Assembly: GCA_946902875.1 (NCBI GenBank)
Contig: OX336338.1
Coordinates: 9,725,971-9,789,970 of the forward strand
Reading direction: 5' to 3'
DNA length: 64,000 nt
Source of the DNA: Nematopogon swammerdamellus
Taxonomy: Eukaryota > Arthropoda > Insecta > Lepidoptera > Adelidae
The stretch's first letter is position 1. Each line of letters opens with the position of its first letter. The translations under genes were made by a program, and so were the position numbers. The notes beneath the pieces were generated by a model, which searched no databases, was not told the origin of the DNA, and saw only the letters and a program-made list of their open reading frames with translations. This document shows positions 54,640 to 64,000 of this stretch, piece after piece.

Positions 54640-56473
54640 TCAATAAAAGATAATAAGCTAACGGTTTCAGAACTTATACAGAATATTTATAGCATGGGTG
54701 TGGATGAACAGGTAAATATGCCTATCGTTGTATAAAAATATCGCTACAATCAAAGATTTTTTATTGTAGCGACTTTGGCTACAATCAAAGAGTATAGCTA
54801 TATAACAATATTACTCTATGGAGTATAGGTAGGTACAATACAAAATACTAAGCTACAATCATTGACATGACATTGACCATGGAATTTGACATGACATGAC
54901 ATACAAAATGACATTTGTTTAAACCACAAAGAAAATAATCTGGTAATATGTCACACAGACAGATGACTATGTCGTCGGACCGCGACTCATTTCACACTGC
55001 ACACTACCGCCACGGTCTCGCTGAACAGAACTAAAATTAGCGTTCCTGTCTCTTATTGGTCCGATTCCTATTTGATTCCTATAAACATTATTTTATTTAT
55101 CTGTGGCTGACAGTTGAACTTGACACTTGACACATAAATTAGGCACAACAGGCGAGGTTAATGACGCAAGGCATTCTATTCTAACCAACCTTTGGGATGT
55201 GGGAGAAGTATATGCAGGCGAACAAGAATAGTTTGTGGCAATGTGTTAGAGTCTAACAGTTAGACTGTAAAGAAATATGTATGATACAGTATGATATGAT
55301 AAACTATATACGAATACTATATGCACACTTTAATACGCATATAAATGTATATAATAAACTTGGACAAAAGGACGGAATGGACAAATTTAAAAATATTGTC
55401 AATTGCTCGCTCCTGCTAATCAGCTGTCAGTCCGTACAATATTCCATTTGTTTTTTTTTTGTAGCTGAATATTGAATGTGTGTGTATGGCACTACTTTAT
55501 AAAACGCTGCGAAAAATTAGTCAAATGCAAAGGCGTAGCGCTTCAATTGGCAAATTAATGGTTTCCTTCCATTCGGTAAATATTCCACCCTACCACGGTG
55601 TAGTAAAGTAGGTATGGAATGCAATAAACATCATGTAATTCTACCACCTGTTACCTAGGTATCAAGTCGCCCGTTATAGTGTAACACGCCCTCCTCCTGA
55701 AGTACGATGCACGACGCATTGACGTTCAAGATCAAGGTTTTTTATGAAAATGTTCCCAATGCCCACTCTATAACCTATTAAATATTTAAATATCTCTTTT
55801 CTGTCAATACTCTCTTGAAATACACTTCTTGAAAGTTCATAAAGAGGTTTTATTTAACTGATAATACAACACTCTGCGAAATATTTTTCTTTATCTTTCG
55901 ACATAAAAGACGTTCGTTGAATAGTTCATAGCTAATTCCTTTCAAGCCTTTATAATTTATCTTATTTGTAGAATAATTCTTTCAGAAGGAATTTGGCAGT
56001 GGGATTAATCTTTTGCCCAAATTGAACTACACTTTTTATACAAGCTAAAAACAATTCAGATTTTTAATGAAGGTTTACAAAAATCCTCTTGAGATATCTG
56101 ATAGGAATTATCTCTATTAAAAACACTAAAATTATTTCATCCTCACTTTCATTTTTTTCGGAAACAAATTACCGTAACTTTTAAATAAAATTAATGTTTA
56201 TCTATATTGTTATAACTATTGCTTTCAGAATTATTTAGAAATCTAAATAAACTAGGCTAAATATTTAAAATATCTAAGTAGTCACTTGTGTTTCTAATTC
56301 GTTTCAAATTAAGTAGGTACAAACACAAAAATACTTATTACAGCGCCACGCCAAGCGTATTACTCGCCCTGAGCAAATCGACCGACCCTCTACCCTGTTA
56401 CAGCAACGCTGCGCCCCGCGCGCCGCCACCTCCGCATTTACCCGCGAATGCCCCAGATCAAGTAGATGAGCTC
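54640..56473. other. No gene recognised
   Basis: AT-rich. GCTACAATCAAAGA strings occur twice near 54745 and 54780, with a 10-bp hairpin (TCGCTACAAT) between 54743 and 54774. Confidence 0.5.
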
Positions 56474-56609
56474 GTCACACACGTTGAACATACTATAATA
56501 CGTTATCTTAAGATTCCCCAATATAAAATGTTATAGTATTTTATATTCATGTGTGATACACGATAACATGATTAGTTGACACTATACTTCTGGAACCTCG
56601 GCGCGCATC

Positions 56610-56775
56610 ATTCACTCGGCCTAAATATTTTTTATTTTTTTATTTTTATGGATAGCGCGACATGTGCTATCTTTTCACAGACAAGTAGGTATCTAACTAT
56701 GCCCATGGACATTCTCTGATGCACGGGGAATGCGAATACCATGCCGGCCTGACAGGAGCCTTTTCACGCCCCTAA
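56610..56775 (-). mobile_element. jockey-like LINE 3' end fragment
   Basis: TAGCGCGACATGTG, CCCATGGACATTCT, GAATACCATGCCGGCCTGAC and CTTTTCACGCC follow 25305-25415 in order. Confidence 0.65.
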
Positions 56776-57019
56776 ATATCGTTATACGTACCCATAATGA
56801 CAACGCCATCTATCATCTGTCATCATCACTATAACAACATCATTCTGAAAGGCACCTGAAACTTGTAAATATTGTGAATTACCTGTCTATTTTTTAAAAT
56901 AACACTGATGACAACTGAAGTCGAAATTGGTAGGTATGTGTTCGAAAAAATTGGTTGTCTGTAAAGTCGGTTTACGGACGATAGTTTTACGTGATAACGT
57001 CATAAAGTGGTAAGACTAC

Positions 57020-57125
57020 GCATGTCGTTTTTGTTACGTTTGTATTTCCGAAAATAATTCTTAGGTGGTTATAAAAAAAACCCTAATAAAATTTAAACAC
57101 CGTAACATTGCTTAAAAAAAGAAAA
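57020..57125 (-). repeat. Dispersed repeat shared with 16650-16770
   Basis: Inverse of the 16-kb copy. It is bracketed by two direct copies of TTGTCTGTAAAGTCGGTTTACG (56957-56978 and about 57134-57155). Confidence 0.75.
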
Positions 57126-57833
57126 AAATTTGTTGTCTGTAAAGTCGGTTTACGAATGATAGTTTTGCGTGATGACGTGGAATAATCGTAGTACATAGAG
57201 CAAAGATCAGTAATTCTATTTCCAGTAGAAAGAGTAATCATCTTGTGACTGGCCATCAATAAACTTCTGTTGTCTAATCTTGACAGTTTTACTTCTTAAG
57301 ACGTTTCCATGGTAACTTTGACTACACCGATTGTGCCTCTCTATCGCTTGTTACGCGCTCTCGCTTGCACACACAGGCTCAGATGGAACGTGACATTTTT
57401 TACGCGCGTACAGCCGGTGTTCATCAATTTATAAGACGTGACGTTATCACGTCAAAAGTGTGTGTTATGTAATATATCATATACTCGTATATAAAATATA
57501 TACAAATAAAAAAAAAACCAAGTATTGGTAAAAATAAAAAACATATTTATTTATTACTTGATACTACAACATTTGTTGTTCAGCTTTGGTGTTCACTAGA
57601 GATGATCCTGTAGATTGAAAAACTAGAACATTTTCTATTACTTACCTTAACTTTTCATAGGCCTTCATCAATTCTGCGGTACTGATTACCTAGTCGGTAG
57701 CCTCTTATGAGTATGTATAGGTTTCATAATAATTAATATCGTATCGTGGCCGTGTGTGATACATGAACACACACACTATTTCATCTTCAGACATCTTAAG
57801 ATACAATAATACAGTATCTTTATCGTGTGTGAC

Positions 57834-58969
57834 GCGCTGGGATTCGTACACAATGCCTCAGAAGGCGCACAATTTGCGCCCGAAGGACCTCAAATATTTT
57901 TCTGTTGGGGGACTTCTTCGATAGAGCTGCCGTGCGTCCTGACCTGACTCCTGCCACGAAAATAAATCAACGTCTAATATATCATAAGGGCATTTAATTT
58001 ACAATTCCTGATCACTACTGAATATTTACAAAGTAGGGGTACATTTAAATTCTAAATTATAATTATTTATTCCGTATAATATATAACATATTTATTTATA
58101 CAAAGTATGTTAGAAATTCCCATTACGGTACGATAGAATGTCACATGTGGGGCTTACCAAAGCAAAGTTTTTTTATTATTTTATTTTGAAGTTTCGTAAG
58201 CCTATATACAAAAGCGTTTTGTTTTCGTTTTAGCTACTTGAAAAACAAAAAAAAACATCTATCTGAACTGATGTTGTCTAAGGTGAGTAGAAAGGTACAC
58301 CGCTGATACGAACCTTATTTCTTATTTAGCCGACTTTAGCGAACCATAAGAATAAGCCGCAGAACAAGCCTCCTCTAAAAGGAGGGGCTCTCGCGAGACC
58401 ATTACGCCTTACGCAACCTCATTGAACGGTAAAATCACTTTCCCTTTCTAGGGCGCCGCGTTTTGCTACCTTAGGGCGCCTTCACACTAGCTAGGCGGTT
58501 GAAACACATAAGTTGCACCGAGTCGGTGTATACCGCACACAAGGCGTTTTATGACATGTTTCGAACGCCGAGGGATGTTGCGGCGCTTTTCATTTTAATT
58601 ACAGATTTTATTTTCGCCATTAGAACGTGGAAGCTATCGTTGCGGTCGCGTATCTGTACGCTCGAAATCGGCGTCGTCAAAGACGAGACTGTCAAGAAAT
58701 GGAAGCACGCCATTTTAAGGGCCTCTTTCATTTATTTTTCCATGAATGAAACAATATGCTAATAAGTTTTATTGTACGGCCAGGGGTGTGGTGGGTCCGT
58801 AATGCTACTTAGGTACACCAATAAACACCGCTGTTTAACCGCATAGTGCGAAGGCTGCCTTGGGTCGAAATTGGATTATGTATTTATACCTGGCTACGAA
58901 TATGATAGTATTAGTATTATATTTTTATTTTTGTATGTAAGTACTAAGCATGTACTCGCTTTTTATATT
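57834..58969. other. No gene recognised
   Basis: GGGCGCCTTCACACTAGC at 58483-58500 looks like a DNA-transposon end, but no partner was found. An 87-residue frame follows it (58499-58762) without recognised motifs. Confidence 0.45.
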
Positions 58970-59412
58970 TCTTCATTAGAGAAAATGCCGAGAAAATTAG
59001 AGAAAGAGCAAAGCCGAAAATGAATAGAAAAAATACGTCCCGACAAGGAATCGAACCTGAAACTCCGGCTTGAGCCCCCAGCGCGTTATAAATTCCGCTA
59101 AAGGGTCGCCGACGCATCTATCTAATTTTTTTTTCTAGTAGGTGCTGTCGTCCCCAAAAACGTATTTGGCATCGGACACTAGAAGTTGACTTGGGATTTT
59201 TAATATTATGTTTTGGATGGAGATGCGACATACCTACTAGAAAAATGCAAGCAACAACGTTTCAAAAATTTTGAGATATACTTCGGCGACCCGGTAGCGG
59301 AATTGGTAACGCGCTGGCGGCTCAGGCGGAGTTCCGGGGTTCGATTCCTGGTCGGGGCGTATTTTTTCTTTTTATTTTCGGCTTTGCATTTCTCTAATGA
59401 AGAAATATGATG
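58970..59412. mobile_element. Inverted pair of tRNA-headed repeats
   Basis: The right arm (59282-59412, plus) has GCGACCCGGTAGCGGAATTG, GTAACGCG and GGGGTTCGATTCCTGGTCGG followed by a T-rich tail; the left arm (58970-59115, minus) is the same unit inverted. The centre holds a further inverted pair (TTTCTAGTAGGT near 59134; ACCTACTAGAAA near 59232). A and B boxes are recognisable, but acceptor-stem mismatches and an ill-formed anticodon arm argue against functional tRNAs. Confidence 0.7.
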
Positions 59413-60470
59413 TTGATGAAGGTATTTGTATGTGGGTGAGGGTAGGTGAGTAAGGGAGTAAATTTGTGAGTGAGTGATAGAGTTTCTTTATTCCCCCGTA
59501 ACTACAAAACAACTGAATGCATTTTGATTAATGAGGTGTCTAACCTATTGTACCGTACCGTACCGCGAGTGACATATCCCAACATATTATAAGATTCAAC
59601 GTCTGCCGTCTGCGTGTGTAGAAAACATTCAATTTGAAAGTATGTTATCCTTATTTTTTGGAAATTTATTTAACAACTTTTCCAAAATAATACAATTGTT
59701 TTGAAATGTAGACTTTGTTAGTTTAAAGACCAATGCATAACATAATATATTTTTTATAGATTCTTTATGTTTACCAATAGCTCTAACATTTTTTTAAAGT
59801 TGACCTATTTCTTAATTTTGACCCCTATTTCCGTCTTAAAAAAGGATATGAATAGATTGGAAAAACAAAATTTTTTTTTGTTTCAACAAATTTTTTTTCT
59901 TGACACAAGTTGTTTAGTTTCACATATAGAATAAACCCCTTATGTCAGTTAAAAATATTACGCGGGCAACTGCAACACCGTGTATAATCTACGAGGGTAC
60001 TGAGACTGAAAAAATCAAGCAAGACTTCAATGTTATGAAAGCACTAAGAGGCCATAATACCGTTATAATATGTGTGCTCTCTGTCAGAGGTTTTTATTCA
60101 TCTTCATGTCTATGGCTGCCTGCTGGCACCATGAAGGTGCATATCTACTGTTAGCACAAGAATTTTCTAAGGTTTTTGTCATTTATCGTGACATGATTGG
60201 CTAAGGTCAAATCTACTTTATATCTCAAGGGCTCCAAAGTCAAGGGTGGCAACAGGGAATAATCGCTCATAAATGGCTTCTCTCTGAGACATTATTCCGT
60301 CATCGCGCAGGCGAACTGTCTCTCCATTATTTATTGTTCACAAATATTTAACACGTAGTATTGGTACAAAAGGCGAGGAATGCTAACAAATTTATCTCTG
60401 TCAATGTTTCTCAATCGGCGCAAACCTGTCGACTTTTCTGTCGAACTCTGTATTCGACAAAATGGTCACC
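59413..60470. other. No gene recognised
   Basis: AT-rich; a 70-residue frame at 59942-60154 has no recognised domain. Confidence 0.5.
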
Positions 60471-60690
60471 TTTTTTAATGGAAACTACATCACCAACAAT
60501 ACTCGTGACGTCAGCCCATAACACCTAGGTGAACTAGGTGCCATGTCAATTCTTCCCTTTGGTCGTGCCGGCTACACAGAACTGGACGGAAAGCACAAAC
60601 TAAGTATTTACATAGCCGTTTCGACCGACCTTTCAATGAGTGCCGTCGTACCAACCCGGGCGGGTTAAACCCTACCACCTGGTAAGGTGT
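60471..60690 (-). mobile_element. SINE 3' two thirds
   Basis: TTAATGGAAAC, GTGACGTCAGCCCATAACAC, TGAACTAGGTGCCATGTCA, GGTGGTAGGG (inverted). The head is missing and the copy abuts a LINE tail. Confidence 0.75.
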
Positions 60691-60699
60691 CCGCCTTGT

Positions 60700-60812
60700 A
60701 GCTGGCATGGCGCCTCTCTGAGCGTGGTTTCGCGAGGAGTGGTGTTATTGGCTGTGTCTTAATCGTCCTTTGAACTTTTGGGCACAGCCACCCGTGCCGG
60801 TCGTCTATAAAA
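60700..60812 (+). mobile_element. LINE tail fragment
   Basis: TGGCATGGCGCCTCTCTGAG, CGTGGTTTCGCGAGGAGTGG, GCACAGCCACCCGTGCCGG and a poly(A) run. Confidence 0.6.
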
Positions 60813-61763
60813 AAAAACAAAGGTAACAATAAACCCAGTAACCTTATGGTACGGATCCCTAAGTTGATCCATCGCGCTCTCCACAGAATGTTGACGACGA
60901 CGACGTAGCCACAGGTGGCGGCGTGACGGGCGACTGACGTCACGCTAACACAAATGCAAGAGGCGTGACCTTAGTAGGGCTGGGGTAGGGCTGTGACACG
61001 GTGCTTTACAAGAAACATCAATCGGGAGAAAACGATTTTCGGTAGTGCTGAGCTTTAAAGAAGAATGCACATTTTGCCTTACCTACCAAACGCATGGAGG
61101 CGGGAGATGACCAAAAGTGATAAAAAATATATGTAATTGGAAATATATTACCTATGTAGTGCTATTGTTACTATGACGCCTCATCTAAAAATTCTGTCAG
61201 TGTTTCCAATAAAGTGGACTCTGTTTAATTATGTCACGTATAGCTAAATGTGCTTGTAAAAGATTTCTAAAAATCGTCAATTTAATTTTAGTATCATACA
61301 TAGTCTACAAACGCAATGTCTCGTAAAACTAAGTAACTTACTCCATGACCGTCCCTTATAGATTTATTATTAGTATTGATACAAAAGAGGTTTTGGCCGA
61401 AACAGTAGTACATAGTTGTAGTCATCATATTATATATATTCATAAAACTTCTAGGAAACTGAAAATACATTATTGGAGATAAATAGTCCTCATAACACCA
61501 GGTCCTCGTTTTTGTCCCAGATAGGTACATAGTTAATAATTTTTGCTCCGTAATAAATCTTACGAGATTCTTCTCTCCATACATCGCGGAATGCCTGAAG
61601 AACGGAGCACGAAGCACAAGGTTATGCCAAAGTGTTTAGCGTATACCCCTCCCGATCCACTTGGTCATCGTGAAAGTATGTATTTAATCGGTGTAAGTAC
61701 ATATTATGTGACCGCAAGCAACTGTCAACAATGAGGGAGACTTTGTCCAGCATTTGGCCAACT
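60813..61763. other. No gene recognised
   Basis: A 107-residue minus-strand frame (61294-61617) lacks motifs and runs through AT-rich DNA. Confidence 0.45.
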
Positions 61764-62470
61764 TGCTAAGACGACATACCCGAGAGTCGTACATCATGTC
61801 CTTCTATAAATATGGTCCTTAGAAAAAAGGCTTCGAAAATCAATAAATCCTTAAAACTCCTGAACTAGTGGTCAGATCGACTTGCAATTTGTTTCTTTTC
61901 GTAGAAAAAATTGCTCTTTTTTTTTATTTTTCCCAATCGTTTCAGCCGTTTCGGATAAAAAAGGAAAAGTGCTTGAGAGGGCATATTATCTCGGAAACTA
62001 CTGATCCACGACTACTCATCCGCTGGAGGAAATGATAGGCCTCGACGAGAATTTTTTTTATTTTTTTTTTTACATGAAAAGGTTTAATGGAAGGTAAGAC
62101 ATATCGTCCTAAAGGTAGTTTTTCCGACTTGCTAAGACGACATACCCGAGAGTCGTACATCGATCTCTTCTATAAATATGGCCCAGAGAAAAAGTGCTTC
62201 GAAAACTTCGAAAATCAATAAATGCTTATAACTCCTGAACTACTGGTCAGATCGACTTGCAATTTGTTTCTTTTCGTAGAAAAAATTTGCACTTTTTGAA
62301 ATAGTTGTTTTTTTTTCAAAATGGGTTCAGCCGTTTCAGAATAAAAAAGGAAAAAGTGTTTGAGAGGGCATATCTCGGAAACTACTGATCCACGACTACT
62401 CATCCACTGGAGGAAATGATAGGCTTGGACGGGATTTTTTTTATATATTTTTTTATTGTTATTTTTTTTC
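61764..62470 (+). repeat. Tandem duplication of a ~355-bp unit
   Basis: ACTTGCTAAGACGACATACC through CACGACTACTCATCCGCTGG and a T-rich end occurs at about 61760-62070 and again at about 62115-62460. A partial third piece (CCGCTGGAGGAAATGACAGG) is at 62660-62685. Confidence 0.9.
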
Positions 62471-62821
62471 AATAACATTGCATTGTCTTCCGAACTGAAC
62501 CAACACTAAAATTTGAACTTCGTAGGATAAGAGAAATTGGTTCTAATTTGGCTTCCATTCCAAGAATTGACCCACACATACTAACAAACCAACAACATAC
62601 AGGGCAAGTTAAATAAAAACTTGTAAAATATTTTTAACTTACATTTAATTATTATACTATCCGCTGGAGGAAATGACAGGCCCCGATAAGAAATTTTTCT
62701 TTTTCTTTCGAAAACTACTGCTCCCAAACTACTCGTGTGGTGGGACAAGCAAGGATAGGTATCGATGAGATCTTCATCAAATTCACGAATCTGCGGCCGT
62801 GTCTCCGACAAAGCCCACTCG

Positions 62822-63166
62822 CTTTTTTTTATGGAAACTGACACCGTTGGCTACATCACCTACAACATCCGTGATGTCAGCCCATAACACCGGGTAAACT
62901 AAGTGCCATGTCAGCTCTTCCCTTCATTTCATGTCGGCTACACTGAACTGGATGGAAAACACGAACTATTTACCGACGTTTCATTCAGTGCGGTGATATC
63001 AACCCGGGCGGGATAAACCCTTCCACCTAGTAAAGTAAGAAGGTAAGGGACCTCTTTTACTTGGAATCCGAACCAACGGTCGAGCGATCACCCATCCAAG
63101 CACTGACCGCGCTCACGGTTGTTTAACAACAGTCGACCGACCGCACCACTGAGCTACCCAGGCTGA
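62822..63166 (-). mobile_element. SINE, nearly full length
   Basis: Poly(T) side ATGGAAACTGACACCGTTGG to head GAGCTACCCAGGCTGAC. The B-box region is damaged (ACTTGGAATCCGAACC with a following deletion). Confidence 0.8.
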
Positions 63167-63589
63167 CAGAGGCTTTCCGTAGACTTGTCGTCGGTCATCA
63201 GTTCATAACTGGTGAAGTCGCAAACGAGACTCTGCGGGTATAGAGCTTCCTTTTCATCGAGCTTCCGCCATCCCTCAGGTCAACCTACTTCAGGGTCGCG
63301 ATTGTAGGGCGCGCGGTGCGGTTGCGCGCGCCGATATCTCACCCCACCCCCGCCCCTTATACCCCTTACCGCACACCCGACGTCATCCTTCAGACCCTCT
63401 CCCTGTATCCTCAAATTTATTAATAAAGCAACGTTCTGGTTAAGGCGCAGGCATTGGTTCGCTTTCAGTAGAATAATAGGTAGGTATTATGTATTTTTCT
63501 GTATCTAAAAAAAAATACTTATTTGTTTCAATACTGAACGCCACAATTTTCAATGTTTTTAACAGACCTCTACAAAATTATTAACCGGC
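63167..63589. other. No gene recognised
   Basis: A GC-rich patch (GCGCGCGGTGCGGTTGCGCG) near 63307-63330; otherwise AT-rich. Confidence 0.5.
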
Positions 63590-63960
63590 TTCTTCAAAAA
63601 TTAATTAACCGACTTCTTCAAACATTAAAAAGGAGGTTATCAATTCGACAGGGTTGCATGTATTATGGTTGGAATTGCACAATATTCGTGCATGGTAGTC
63701 TATGTGGACTTCTAAACAGGTGTGCCAAATTTCATAAGTGTATGTATGTATGTTTGTATGTATGTATGTATGTATGTTTATCCACGCATTACTCCGAAAC
63801 TATTAATCGGATTGTAACCATTCTTTTGTTATTGGCTTACATTTACTTCAACTTAGGGAACAGTGCAAGTTTCATCAAAATTGGTTTAGTAGTTTTCAAG
63901 ATATGGACTGTTAAGTGTGTACCAATTACTGGAAAACACGTCGTCGGGTAGGTTTAACGC
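63590..63960 (+). repeat. Dispersed repeat with (TATG)n core
   Basis: AAAAAGGAGGTTATCAATTCGAC, a TGTATGTATG microsatellite at 63738-63777, then AACTATTAATCGGATTG and AAATTGGTTTAGTAGTTTT, strings common in lepidopteran repeats. The ORF across it is a by-product. Confidence 0.6.
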
Positions 63961-64000
63961 CCAATTCTACGCAGAACGTACAAAAGCACACCAGAAAATT

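Larger units (their letters stand above)
56474..57833. mobile_element. Long inverted-repeat element, ~1.36 kb
   Basis: GTCACACACG...ATACTATAATA...TATCTTAAGAT at 56474-56515 is the inverse of 57793-57833, with about three quarters of positions matching. A second inner pair (TGTGTGATACACGATA near 56550; its inverse near 57750) supports a single element. It contains a LINE scrap (56610-56775) and a repeat pair at 56950-57185. No transposase was seen. Confidence 0.5.

Noticed and set aside
58483..58762. PIF/Harbinger MITE starting GGGCGCCTTCACACTAGC
   Set aside because: No inverse end within a plausible distance; only a one-sided resemblance.
59285..59361. Functional tRNA gene
   Set aside because: A and B boxes are present, but the acceptor stem has a mismatch, the anticodon arm does not fold well, and an inverted relative with the same T-rich tail lies beside it. 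A tRNA-derived repeat fits better.

Overview
The window looks like nuclear DNA from a moth or butterfly. It is AT-rich, has almost no long open frames, and is packed with dispersed repeats of kinds I associate with Lepidoptera: non-autonomous Helitrons whose 3' ends read GCGGGCAnnAGCTAG, a repeat family built around GGGTTCCGTA with a GACA-type microsatellite core, a LINE 3' end with a GAT-rich tail, jockey-like LINEs, and about sixteen copies of one SINE. These assignments rest on reading the sequence and on memory of the families; no search was run. Layout: 0-6.3 kb holds a Helitron 3' end with the last codons of its helicase, SINE and GGGTTCCGTA copies, and a 1.6-kb palindrome (3857-5439) made of oppositely oriented tandem arrays with Helitron-type 3' ends on both outer sides. 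6.3-10.7 kb holds the longest coding sequence, a degraded BEL/Pao retrotransposon (zinc knuckles, protease, reverse transcriptase, RNase H, then a stop codon and an integrase lacking its core), which interrupts a SINE. 10.8-25 kb is mixed repeats, short perfect hairpins, a mariner transposase remnant, a 380-bp pyrimidine tract and an internally deleted piggyBac (22659-23454). 25.2-27.3 kb is a 5'-truncated jockey-like LINE on the minus strand, itself hit by a SINE. 28.8-29.4 kb shows a hAT-type MITE nested in another repeat. 31.6-34.1 kb has a Helitron fragment, a 61-bp minisatellite and several short coding-like ORFs that I cannot identify. The only convincing host-gene piece is one exon at 35.2-35.5 kb (minus strand), a good match to the N-terminus of SCYL2, with a glutamine tract and splice signals at both ends. 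36-64 kb is again repeats: LINE 3' ends, MITEs, two complete SINEs, a tRNA-like inverted pair, tandem duplications and a long inverted-repeat element. There is no operon-like organisation and no functional system spanning several genes. The elements are related mainly by nesting: SINE inside LINE, Pao inside SINE, hAT MITE inside a dispersed repeat. Apart from the SCYL2-like exon, everything recognisable is mobile-element derived and mostly broken. The points most worth following are the palindromic array, the SINE head that combines tRNA-like boxes with a 5S rRNA-like segment, and the unidentified ORF cluster near 33 kb.
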